From positions 186,001-250,000 of the forward strand of contig NC_092409.1 in the NCBI RefSeq assembly GCF_009017415.1: 64,000 nucleotides of DNA. Direction: 5' to 3'. Made by a program: the position numbers and the translations under genes. Under the pieces are notes generated by a model that was given only the letters and a program-made list of their open reading frames with translations, was not told the DNA's origin and did no database searches. Position 1 is the stretch's first letter. Every line of letters begins with the position of its first letter. Positions 1 through 9,983 of this stretch are shown one piece after another. This stretch comes from Aspergillus flavus. Its lineage: Eukaryota > Ascomycota > Eurotiomycetes > Eurotiales > Aspergillaceae.

Positions 1-594
1 TTTATCATATCTATCATGGGGACATCGGGTTCCCACAGCACGAGTAGTCGTGCATTAGGTGTTATCATAGTTATCTTGGCCCTTGTTTTATGGTATGTGT
101 CTCAGACCTACTAAGTGATGTTAGTTACTATAAGGAAAACGCTGACGCGTAGGGTTTAATATGATGTAGTGGTCTCGCTGGCTTCCTATCGTTTATCTGT
201 ATCCGCGACCGACGATATTATAAACGACACGGCTCACTCCCCGGGGGAGACAACTCCAAGTCTCCCTGTTAAACAAGAAGGCAATCCAATTAGGCACAGA
301 TTGCTTCGTCCTTATGACACTATTTACCACGACAGTCGATCACTTTCATGTTACGCATGCTTCAGGTGAGAGATTCTTCGTTAAGCTACCATATACAGTC
401 AAACCGTGGTGCACATAATGATAGAAAGATGAAACGCAATTACTAGACACAGTCTCTCCCAGCTACTTCTTATATAAATGCCTCGCGAGATATCAGTAAA
501 GACACGTTCAGCAACATAGACATACGATCTATCTCGACACGGAAAATTGCGGATGTTCAATTTATCATACCCAGCCTGATATTGGCTCCAAGCA
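1..594. other. Intergenic, no gene seen
   Basis: No reading frame here has a family look or good coding character. A TATATAAAT-like string occurs near position 470 but is not followed by a gene on the plus strand inside the window, so I do not call it a promoter. The 3' end of the DmpA-like gene abuts this stretch. Confidence 0.5.
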
Positions 595-1755
595 CTACAC
601 CCGTTGGTATTGCCTCATGATCTCCTTCAGACGGGCAAGAGGAAGTGCCTCGATTGTATGCCCTTGAAAACCTTGAAGGCTCTCCGCCATACAAAGTGCG
701 TTGTATATCGCCTCTTCAACCGCATCGGCGGTCGCTTCGAACAAGGTATTGAGAGCAGAATCATCTAGCACGTCAATCGTTCGTGCTACTGACGCAGGTC
801 TCTTGTGCTGGTTGACAGGTATCTCGTTCCCAGTAGAGAAAGCTAGGAAGATATCCCCGGACAGGTTATGTCCTTGGCCACCAACGCGAGCAAGACCAAC
901 GGTTGCCCGCTTGGCAACACGCTGCAACTGAGCGGGATGAAGCGGCGCATCTGTGGCCAGTACAACGATTATACTGCCGTCCTTCTCGGCCTTTGCCTGT
1001 GCGACCTCCTCATACATCCCCTGTCTTGAGGGGTCGCTCGCAGCGTCTTCAGTTAGTGTTTTCCCAACAGGGACCCCTGCAATGCGGAGATCTCTTAATT
1101 GCCCGTAATTAGCCTGGACCAACGCTGCGACCGTGTAGGTTCCGAGAACCTGGCGACTGCTGCTCCCGGTGCCCCCTTTCAGTCCATGGCAAACCATGCC
1201 CACGCCACCGCCCACATTACCCTCTCGAACTGGCTCCCCAGCCACCACACTCTCTAGACCGTGCACGATGTGCGCAGGAGTCACAGCGAACGATGTACAG
1301 TCATGCAAATACCCATCGAACGTCTCACCCACGACCGGCAACATAAGCCACTCCAACTGACCATCCTTGTTAGTCCCCAGGTGTTTGACGGCATACTGAT
1401 AGATCCCTTGGTGGGCGGCCCCAATATTAAATGTTCCAGTGAGAACAATAGGGGAGCAGAGAAGCCCCGTCTCTTCTATCAGATGTGCGCCCGTTAGCTC
1501 TCCCGAGCCGTTAAAACGGAAGACCCCGGCGTAACAAGCATTGGTGGACCAGTTCGGGCGGGGAACGATGCAGGTCACGCCGGTATTGATGGCGCCTTGG
1601 GCACCGAATAGCTCTTGGGTGTGAACGTGCACGCCAGGAACGTCGGTGATGGAATTTAGCGGACCTGGGGGGTAGGCTCCCAGGTCGAGGTCGGGAAGAA
1701 GTTCGCGGATGCGCATTCGCCGCGGTACTTGCTCGGGGGATAGCTGGACGCGCAT
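595..1755 (-). CDS. DmpA/S58-family aminopeptidase (L-aminopeptidase/D-esterase type)
   Basis: A single-exon protein of 386 residues starting at a true ATG (1755-1753). The family (P1/DmpA, MEROPS S58) are N-terminal-nucleophile hydrolases that cut themselves in two and remove N-terminal residues from small peptides, D-amino acid amides or beta-peptides. Seen in the sequence: the family opening around residues 30-45 (GPLNSITDVPGVHVH), the glycine-rich run GNVGGGVGMVCHGLKGGTG at about 179-197, and the likely processing site GTG-SSSR near residue 198, where a Ser becomes the new N-terminal nucleophile. Length fits the family. No signal peptide is evident, so it is probably cytosolic. A second Met at residue 14 is an alternative start. 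Two peptide transporter genes lie 14-22 kb away, which suits a peptide-using lifestyle but does not prove a link. Substrate cannot be read from sequence. Confidence 0.9.
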   Translation of the reverse strand: MRVQLSPEQVPRRMRIRELLPDLDLGAYPPGPLNSITDVPGVHVHTQELFGAQGAINTGVTCIVPRPNWSTNACYAGVFRFNGSGELTGAHLIEETGLLCSPIVLTGTFNIGAAHQGIYQYAVKHLGTNKDGQLEWLMLPVVGETFDGYLHDCTSFAVTPAHIVHGLESVVAGEPVREGNVGGGVGMVCHGLKGGTGSSSRQVLGTYTVAALVQANYGQLRDLRIAGVPVGKTLTEDAASDPSRQGMYEEVAQAKAEKDGSIIVVLATDAPLHPAQLQRVAKRATVGLARVGGQGHNLSGDIFLAFSTGNEIPVNQHKRPASVARTIDVLDDSALNTLFEATADAVEEAIYNALCMAESLQGFQGHTIEALPLARLKEIMRQYQRV

Positions 1756-2263
1756 TTGTGTATTAACGTCTGGGTGATACGGGAGAAAAGGTGAAGGGTT
1801 AATGGAAGGAAGGCTGTAGAAGATAGTTTATGGACGAAGGATCCCGGAGCCCTAAGCTCTGATTGAAGAACGCAGTCAACAACCCCTCCTACTGATAACG
1901 AGTTAGGCGGCAGGACATGATCAATGTAACCTCATTATCACAAATCGGGCTTGGTGCGATAGTAGCTTATATAATTGACAAGCACCAGACAAAGAGAATA
2001 AAGAGCATGGTTAGTAGGGCAGTAAGCACTAAGTCCAGGATTCGACAGCCGAGGCGAAAAGAGACCGGATAGGCTAGGATAATAACATCATTTATTTATA
2101 GTAATCCGGGAGGCCTACTTAAGCCATCGGAACGTAACCCTTGGAATTGACCAGAGTTGAAGTCATAATGGTACTATTCCAGGATAACTCAATCTACATA
2201 TTGCCATATAAGTAGATCTAAATCGATCGTGTTTCATATAACGAAGACTCCCGGTACGCCTGC
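1756..2263. other. Intergenic, promoter side of the DmpA-like gene
   Basis: Separates the DmpA-like gene from the next minus-strand gene. It should carry the DmpA promoter and the 3' end of the small gene. No motif stands out. Confidence 0.4.
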
Positions 2264-2683
2264 CTATTTCTCGTCCTCAGGCCCCATCGGCCTGCGTCCT
2301 GCTTGTTCGACATTCTTTCTCTTCTCCTCTGGTGACTTACTCGGGTCGTTATGCACTTGTTCAGTCGTAGTGGACGGTTCCTCACCCTCATGCTTTTCGC
2401 TCGTGGGGCCAAACTGGTTCGAAATAGGAGACTGTACGGATCTCGTGTCAGGCGTGTCGTCATGACGCGACTCCTTGCCCCGCGACGTGTTGATCGCTTG
2501 GGATTCAGGGTTGCTGGAACGGGGATTTGCGACCTTAGGTGACTGATTGAGGATGGCGCCTCTAGAGGAAAACGCTCGCGTGCCATAACCTACAGCTGTT
2601 AGAATACCAGAACATCTGACGAGAGGTAGGATGCAAATACCGCACAGGAGACGGGGCCTGAATTGCTTCAGAAAATACGACAT
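2264..2683 (-). CDS. Small hypothetical protein, possible mitochondrial targeting
   Basis: An uninterrupted 139-residue frame from ATG at 2683. The first 40 residues are basic, hydrophobic and free of acidic residues (MSYFLKQFRPRLLCGICILP and an RAFSSRG stretch), which looks like a mitochondrial presequence with a possible cleavage region around RAFSS. The rest is polar and low-complexity and ends in a charged tail, DPSKSPEEKRKNVEQAGRRP. Tails of this kind recur in small uncharacterised fungal proteins; I know no function for them. Overlapping frames on both strands look like shadows. No intron is needed. The targeting is inference from composition only. Confidence 0.5.
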   Translation of the reverse strand: MSYFLKQFRPRLLCGICILPLVRCSGILTAVGYGTRAFSSRGAILNQSPKVANPRSSNPESQAINTSRGKESRHDDTPDTRSVQSPISNQFGPTSEKHEGEEPSTTTEQVHNDPSKSPEEKRKNVEQAGRRPMGPEDEK

Positions 2684-3318
2684 GATGGATGCTGGAGAGA
2701 TGGTTTGTTCAGTTAGAATGTATAAAATATGTTGTGTGTAATACTTCTGGCCAGCTCATATAAATATCGATTATCGGATAGGATGACTTCATTGGATCGT
2801 CACCATGACACGCCAAGTTTTTCCACCCACTTCCCATAATTGACCAATGCCATTCAAATACAGTAGATGGGATTCTTGCTTCTTAATAGATTGGAGGTAA
2901 ACAAGAAAAGAGGCTTGTCTAAGGGCAGGTGGTGGTGCTTGAAGAATGAAATGTGACAGCACAGAGATATGACGTACACAGAAAGGTATTTAATGTATTG
3001 TTGCAACAAGAACTTGCCGGAAAATAGTATACAGGAAAACACAGGATATCCCACACAAATTCAAATATATTTATAATGGATAATAGCCGGCAGATATGGC
3101 GATATTGGTATCGTCTTGATTATGATTTAGGGCTTAAGCCCTGCTGGAATGTGTTGCTGACCAAAAAAGGTTAGCTATGTAGAGTGGTTGGTCCCTCGAC
3201 TAATATAACAATACTGTGTATCTAGTAATACAATAAAAGGGGATCTAGGATTATGTCCGAAATGTTGATTTGATCGGCTTTGATGCCAGTGGAGAAATCC
3301 TCCTGATCCGAGAACCCA
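2684..3318. other. Intergenic, AT-rich
   Basis: A stretch between two minus-strand genes without a supportable gene. Short frames here are hydrophobic shadows of AT-rich DNA. Confidence 0.4.
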
Positions 3319-4302
3319 TCAATAACGCCCATACTGAGTGTTATCATAGTGAGTGTTATTCAACATCTCATGATCACCACTATTTTCGACCTTCCTTCTA
3401 GAAGAAACGATCTTGCTAGGGTGCCACCAATTGAGAATGATGCAACAGGCGAACATCAAGGCCGCATCAAACACGTAGATGAAAGCCTCCTTGCTCTGCA
3501 GATATCCACTACTTCCTTGGACGTACTCGGCAACCCGATAGATAGACCGGATCATAATCAGAATACTGACCGTATACAGAATCTTCATATACTGGTTCCA
3601 CGGAACTTCAGTGACCACCATGTGATGCATAGGCGTAGACAGCATGCGACGGTGAAAGACGATCGAAACGACGATGAAGAACCCGAAGAAGATGATCTGG
3701 ATAAATAGACCACCGATGATCATATTCTCGCCTAGCTTTACTGAATCTTGCGAATTGGCTTTGGCTAACATGCCTCCTCCTGTACACCCTGATGTTAGCT
3801 GGCCTTCTCTACTCGCCGATAAGAACGACCATACCTCCACTCTGTACCAAGAAGGATAACACGTCACCGGTCACAAAGATCTTGGTCAACCATGAAGGGC
3901 GGATTAGGGAGATAGAACCGGCATTCAGCATTCGAATAATACGTCCAAGAATCATGTACACGGATGCGGCGAACAGGGCTGGCGCTAGGAGCAGTAGTAG
4001 GCTCTGTCCCACGTATGGTTTCATCGTCCAATTCGGTGTTTCGGTCGCACTGATAAACCTGCATAGGTAACCGATAGCCTCAACTGAAGTGAGGTCCATG
4101 TGTTAGCACATTATCGCAAGGTATAGCCTGTTAGGAAGGTCAAACAAAACGTACATATACCACCAATAACAAATGGTGTCAAGTACCATGTCCTCGTCCG
4201 AATCATCTGCCAAATGTGTATAACCGTCGTTAGGCCAAAGACAGCAGCAAAGCTAACTGCCGCGCCTGATGATGGATCATAGTGGTAGTATTGGTATCCC
4301 AT
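3319..4302 (-). CDS. RTA1-like seven-helix membrane protein (copy A)
   Basis: Three exons: 4302-4155, 4083-3835, 3779-3319 (introns 71 and 55 bp), giving about 285 residues. The first donor GTACGT is chosen because it restores FVIGGIFEAIGY, the expected family motif. RTA1-like proteins (RTA1, RSB1, RTM1, Pfam RTA1) have seven membrane helices and are linked to lipid movement and to resistance to sterol-inhibiting drugs in yeast; the transported species here is unknown. Seen: the family start MGYQYYHYDPS, a GRIIRMLN loop, WLTKIFVTGDVLSFLVQS in the middle, and a late FIYVFDAALMF helix before LNWWHPS. The C-terminal 35 residues are polar. It is divergent from a second copy at 5382-6376 with matching exon structure. 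I find nothing broken in it. Confidence 0.9.
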
Positions 4303-5381
4303 GATGTCGCTCGAGTAAGATCAAGAGGTTGGTAAATTTCGGGCAGGTAATTCGTGGCTGCAGGAAGAGAAATAGGTTGCTTAAGGATAGCTTGGGAGAG
4401 GGTTGCCAGGTAGAACTTTGATTAGAATATATGTGCAGACACTGAAAGTACCAAGGCTTCCGTATTGTTTCAAGGCCCTGATCCATTTTGTTTACTCTAA
4501 ATTTGGGTGTTCATGGATCCATAAACATGGCCCAGAAAAATGGGTCTTTAACCGGCGGGAGACGTTAGTCCAGCCCTAGACTACCTGAACCGGTGATCAA
4601 TACGAAGTACGACAAGCTCATCGCCTCCCCACTTTTCCCTTCTAGTGCCATAGATTTATATTTGGAAGGTATCCAATTAGACTGTCGGGATCTTCTGGCG
4701 TCTGTGGCACTGCCTCTCGATCTCGATTTAACCTTCCTACGCCAACACAGGAAATTTCTTGTCTGATTGTGTAACGGGAGACCCACGTTGAGATTTGCCG
4801 ACGAGAGGATTCTAACAACTTGATACTATTGTTGGAGCCTCTAGATAGTGGCTAGAACTATAGCTAACTATAGACGGTCATGAATCCGGGCCGGTTAACG
4901 AAGCGTCGTGAGAATATCTCGTCAGAAAGGCCAGTCAGTATCACGCACTGGGGATTTTCGGTGAGACTGCGACCTGTTATAGCTACTCCATATGACAATT
5001 ATGTTAAAATGGATGGCTGAGGGCGTAACACATAACGCAAATGCTATTATTTCTTGCTTAGTGGCAACTAAGGGGAGGGCGCAGAACTTAAGCGCTGCAA
5101 AGGGCAAAGAATACGAGAACGAGGCCAAAGTGGGCCACGGATAGAAAATCAAACCCACTAGGTTATTTGCTCCGCGCAATACACTATAGGGGGTAGCCAC
5201 CACGTTTTCGTCCCCTTTTCTTTATTTCAACGAGGATCTGATGCATTCTGGGCTCTATTTAAGATGTCCCTTCCCCCGCTGTGGGTGCTGGGACATTTCC
5301 AAACAGAAAGTGTGCCCTCAAAGACCACCACGCTACAAGTCTGTTTGAATATTTCGTGCTGCGGGACACTATACCTCCACA
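4303..5381. other. Shared divergent promoter region of the RTA1-like pair
   Basis: About 1.1 kb between two head-to-head paralogues. It must hold both promoters. Small frames on the minus strand (for example 4565-4786) have no family look and I do not call them genes. Confidence 0.5.
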
Positions 5382-6376
5382 ATGGAGTTCACCTTCTACT
5401 ACTATACACCATCGGGTGCCGCTGGCGGCATCTTGGTCGCACTATTCGCCCTCAGCACCCTTCTTCATCTTTATCAGCTACTCCGCACGCGGACATGGTT
5501 CATGATCCCTTTTGCCATCGGTGGAATCCGTAAGTTGTGACCTCAAGCTGCAGAGATGGCTCTACCTAATGGTCCCTAGTCGAAACAATTGGATATGTCG
5601 GTCGTGTACTATCAACAAACGAAGCACCCAACTACACCAAGGGCCCGTATATCATGCAAAGCGCCCTCATCCTGATTGCACCAGCCTTTCTCGCTGCGAG
5701 TATCTATATGACTCTGGGTCGCATCATTACTATGCTTCAGGCAGAGCAATACTCGATCATTCCCCTGCGCTGGCTGACAAAGATCTTCGTGGCGGGTGAT
5801 GTGCTATCCTTCTTGATGCAAGCGTCTGGTACGTTGACACTCGGACCGTCCAGTGGTCATATACACACATTGTCTCAGCCTATATGGAATTAAAGCTGAC
5901 GACCTACAGGTGCCGGTCTTATGGTTTCGGCAGATGATCCTAGCACTGGGGAACATGTCATCATCGGTGGTTTATTCGTGCAAATTATCTTCTTCGGCTT
6001 TTTCGTAATCACCGCTATCGTCTTTGAGCTGCGCATGGCGAAGAAACACATTGGCGCATCTGCCGAGGCAGGTCGTATTTGGCGCCGACACATGATTGCA
6101 CTCTATGTGACCAGTGTTCTGATTTTGGTGCGGTCGGTAGTTCGTGTCGTGGAATATCTGGATGGCTACGACGGCTTCCTCATGAAACATGAAGTCTTCA
6201 TCTACGTATTCGACGCTTTGCTGATGTTTGTTGCTATGGCGGTCCTCAACTACATCCACCCCAGTCAAATCAACTGCCTTTTGGATCGTGGTGATCAATA
6301 TTTCGAGAACTTCGTGGTGACTCGCAAATATGGGCCTAGTGCCACGCATGAAATGGAGGTGGATAGTCGGATATAA
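5382..6376 (+). CDS. RTA1-like seven-helix membrane protein (copy B)
   Basis: Three exons: 5382-5529, 5580-5828, 5910-6376 (introns 50 and 81 bp), giving about 287 residues. Exons 1 and 2 are 148 and 249 nt, exactly as in the divergent copy A, with introns in the same phases and positions. The protein starts MEFTFYYYTPSGAAGG and shows the family motifs AIGGILETIGYVGR, GRIITMLQAEQYS, WLTKIFVAGDVLSFLMQ and FIYVFDALLMF before LNYIHPSQ. It is expected in the plasma membrane or endomembranes as a lipid or drug-response transporter; the actual substrate is not readable. The C-terminal tail differs from copy A, which fits divergence after duplication. Confidence 0.92.
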
Positions 6377-6705
6377 AGAAATAAAGCGTCCCTTATCTGT
6401 TTAATGATTTATGCCATGTCAGCTCTGCTTGCTTGTGAATTAGTATATGTATATATTTCAGATATAGCAAGCAAGTTCAAGAAGTCTTAACCTCAATCTC
6501 AGTCTCAGCTACGTGGCACCCGCGCGGGGTCGATTTACCATTGATACGTAGGGACAGGATTGAATCTTAAACAGCAGCTGAGTAGACTATAACAGAGATC
6601 TTGAACTGACGCTTATGGGAAACGGAGCATTTTTTGGTCACCCTCACGTTTAGTTTAATTACGACTTTTCCGCACCATTTGGACTTGGTCGTTTCAGCTC
6701 ACACG
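6377..6705. other. Intergenic
   Basis: No gene seen. It lies between RTA1-like copy B and the HET pseudogene and should include the latter's old promoter. Confidence 0.4.
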
Positions 6706-8772
6706 ATGACTCTGTGCGAATTGTGCCAAAGCATCCCTTTAGGAGACCTCCCCCGTTCCCCAACGGAAAGATCCATTTCCCTCTCGGATGTCATGCGATC
6801 CTATTTGAATTACAGAATGAGGATGACCGATCACCACGGCATGCCCTGGGCGTCCCTCACCACCCGAATCTAGATAGCTTGCGCGGGGCATCGGCGGCGG
6901 GGTGTGAGCTCTGCTACATTATTGAGACCCAGGTTGATGGACTGATTTCAGATATCGAGACAGGAGAGATCATATCGCACGAACCAGAATTAAGTAAACC
7001 CCATTTCGATTTGTGGTTGACTAGGCGGCTTGACGGCGATGGCTTTATCGTGCTCACTCCTGACAATACGAACACGTGGCTCGCCCCCAGCGATATAGCC
7101 CAGCACACGGTGCTGGTACTAGGTGCGATGGTCTTTTGCTGTGACGAAGGTGTAGTCAATTTCCATATACGCTACTAGTAGTTGCTAATATGGCCCAGGG
7201 GACTCTCTTGCCACCGTGTTCCGGGGACGCCTGCCCAGAGATACCCTGGATACTGCTGCATGTCATCATTTCGCCAGTTGGATCGTTGACTGCAACAACC
7301 AACACCGATCGTGTGCTACGGCCCCAAAGCCCCTGCCGACTAGGCTCATAGATGTGGGGTCCGAAGCCTCGGGAGACCTGGTCAAGCTCGTCGAGTTTAA
7401 TGGGGAGACTCGTGGGCATTATGTGACCCTTAGCTACTGCTGGGGTGGAGACAGCACCTCGGCAACAACACGCTCAAACGTGGCGTCCATGAAGGAAGGC
7501 ATATGCCTTCGTGACCTCCCGCAGACCTTTCAAGATGCGAGACTGATGACACGAGCTCTCGATGTTCAGTACCTGTGGATCGACCGCCTCTGTATTTACC
7601 AAGATGACGTGGAAGACTGGGAGAGGGAATCTTCCAACATGGGGTCAATCTACGCGAATGCCTAGCTGTGCATATCGGCAACCTGGGCCGCGAGTAGCAC
7701 GAAGGGACTTGTGCCCCCCAGAAAGGCCAGGCCCAGCGTACGTCTCCCTCACACGAGCAACAACTCTCGAGGGTACATTGACGCCTGCTTGCTTCCAGCT
7801 TCTTCAGAAATGTGCAAGTGGGATTTGTTGACATTCAAAGATGAGGCCCTCTCTCAACGGGGATGGACATTTCAGGAACGTTTGTTTTCCCGCCGGAACC
7901 TGCTTTTCGCGAGGGATAGAGTGTATTTCGGGTGTGGAACAAATTTTATCTCAGAGGATGGCATCGAGCTGATCGACGTATTGAAAGCGGATCATACAAA
8001 CCAGCCCCCGCACAGATTGATCACCGACCAGAGAATAGATGATGGTCCCGTACCGCCCGAGAATGTGCGCGCCCACTGGCATGAGCTAGTGACACTCTAT
8101 AGTCAGTGCAAGCTGACATATCCCGCTGACAAATTACCTGCTATATCTGGCATAGCGCAAGAGTACGGCAAGTTGCTGGGGGGCACTTATGTAGCTGGGC
8201 TTTGGGAAGGCTCTCTGGTGCAGGGATTAAGCTGGCAATCGTCTGAAGAATGCACGGCCGTAAGTGAGTACCGTGCGCCATCCTGGTCATGGGCTTCTGT
8301 TGATGGCCCTTTGTGTATGTGCTCTGTGACCACCGAGCCCATAGCGTCCGTAATGGGTTTACACATTGAGGTAGACGGCAAAAACCCCTATGGACGAGTG
8401 AAAAGTGGTTGGATCAAGATCGAGGCGCCCCTTGTTCCTCTCGTCCTGTCGGGCGAAAACAGCCTGTTGATGTTTGGCTGCATAGGCCTTAAGACATCAG
8501 ATGAAGAGGAGAATTGCCTTACTGGGAGATTTGACACCATCAACAGCCAGTTCGACGATCCGGCCGAGACGATCAGGGCTATGAAACTTTTTGGCTTGGT
8601 TATTACCGATTTCAGCCTAACGCCCGAAGAACCTTTCTATTTCTCGCTCCTTGTAACCCCTACTGGCGATGACCTTGGAGTATTGAAGAGGGTTGGCTGG
8701 ACTCTCGGACGAGAATCAGATTATGGGCCTCTCGATCTTCGTGCGCTCAGGTCTATAGTAACGTTGGTTTAA
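6706..8772 (+). pseudogene. HET-domain (heterokaryon incompatibility) protein, broken
   Basis: HET proteins trigger growth arrest or cell death when unlike fungal individuals fuse. The expected start is ATG 6706 (MTLCELCQSIPLGDLP), but the frame must shift by one lost base in a C/T-rich run near 6745-6775 to reach the next conserved part (GVPHHPNLDSLR, ASAAGCELC). A normal intron follows at 7150-7198. The HET core is then read in one frame: VTLSYCWGG near 7420 and YLWIDRLCIYQDD near 7570. At 7663-7665 an in-frame TAG interrupts SIYANA-*-LCISATWAAS, where the family normally has Tyr. After it the same frame runs to 8772, with GWTFQERLFSRR and APSWSWASVDG. Two independent lesions in an otherwise well-kept gene indicate a recent pseudogene. 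Sequencing error is the alternative, less likely for both. Confidence 0.85.
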
Positions 8773-9493
8773 TTGTGTCATGCTAAGGGTTTGGAGCGAC
8801 TGTAGTATTCAGTAATCTTATACAGAGAAGAGCTGCAATGCGTGATAGCTTATATACTGTACCAAGCCTTTGGTGATAGCCAGGTACATAACACCACAGG
8901 GTGTGGAAAATAGGGCTTTCTGCAGGCAAAGATCAACATTTACCCTAAGAACCTAGCTCCATAACTTCGGGTTCCGAGGGATGCTTTCCAACCATACCTT
9001 TGAAGCGTCTAGCAAATCATCTCATCCCTCAAAATCAGTTCCAGACCACATATTCTGGCGGCAGTCATGAACAAACACCGTAGTGGCAAGCTATCTCGCT
9101 TGATTGTCAAAGCTCAATGCCAGCTGACCAATAGCGTCGAATTGCGCCAACGTCTCCACCAGAGCCCTCGATACCCGACGCGCCAAGTTGGTTCGTTCGG
9201 CTGGACTTCCTAGACCAGGTATAGCACAACGGGGGTGCTTTTACTCAATCTTTAAAGAATGTCCACATGGTACGATCATTGTGGATCATGCCGGGTCCGA
9301 ATTGCGGGGGGTGTTTTGGAAATTGTTGGCTTCTTGCATCGTACCTACGTCCACAACTGCCGTGTCGCGCTCTGCAGGCACCAGGACTGTTTGTTCAGAC
9401 AAGTAATGAGTGATACCCAGGGGAGCAGCGAGGTATGGATAGTAAAGTGGCTTGCGAGACTGTGTAGAGATCTAACAGAGGGGAGTTAGCAAA

Positions 9494-9499
9494 AGATAA
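9494..9499 (+). promoter_or_regulatory. Possible AreA (GATA factor) site AGATAA
   Basis: AGATAA fits the HGATAR consensus bound by the fungal nitrogen regulator AreA/Nit2. A second match, CGATAA on the minus strand, lies at 9817-9822. Amine oxidases release ammonium and are often nitrogen-controlled, so the sites are plausible. Such short motifs occur often by chance. Confidence 0.25.
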
Positions 9500-9887
9500 G
9501 GCGAGGTGAGATGCGCCAAGATTTAGCCAGTCTCCTCCAGCTTCTCCTAAGGAGCATTGATCAACAAAGGAATGCATGCCCCACAAAATAAAAGTCTAGG
9601 TAGTTACGGTCGTTATATGGGGCAGGTCCCATCCAGGGTTTCTATCGCTCGGCTTCCGGTTTGTGGGTTTCCAAATCCCCCATGATTAGTCGCTGCACAA
9701 GGCACAACCTTGAATTCTAAACGTAATACTAGGTGTTGCTTAATGATAATGGACTGGAATTCGGTAGCCGCCGGTGCCACCAGACCAATATTAGTCACTC
9801 GGCCTGTCTTCTTCAGTTATCGGGACTCGAACTTCCGTATAGGGAAGCTTCACGCGATTGTAAAATGTATACCTTGGTTTTTGAAGC

Positions 9888-9895
9888 TATATAAA
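9888..9895 (+). promoter_or_regulatory. TATA box of the copper amine oxidase gene
   Basis: TATATAAA lies 96 bases before the ATG at 9984, a normal distance for a fungal core promoter. It is the clearest TATA element upstream of this gene. Confidence 0.5.
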
Positions 9896-9983
9896 GGCCA
9901 TCTGCCCGCTGTCCCACAAACCTACTTTGGCATGGCCATCCCAGTCAACTAGTACCACATTGTTCACCAAAACCACATACACC

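Larger units (their letters stand above)
8773..9983. other. Intergenic, promoter region of the amine oxidase gene
   Basis: About 1.2 kb without a supportable gene. The right end holds a TATA box and two GATA-type sites listed separately. Short frames at 9188-9490 contain several Cys but match nothing I know. Confidence 0.45.

Noticed and set aside
2218..2586. A 122-codon minus-strand frame overlapping the small protein gene
   Set aside because: It is the shadow of the 2264-2683 frame; that frame has the more protein-like ends.
4154..4160. RTA1-like copy A donor at GTATAT (4160)
   Set aside because: It deletes two conserved residues; the GTACGT donor at 4154 restores the family motif and the 148-nt exon shared with copy B.
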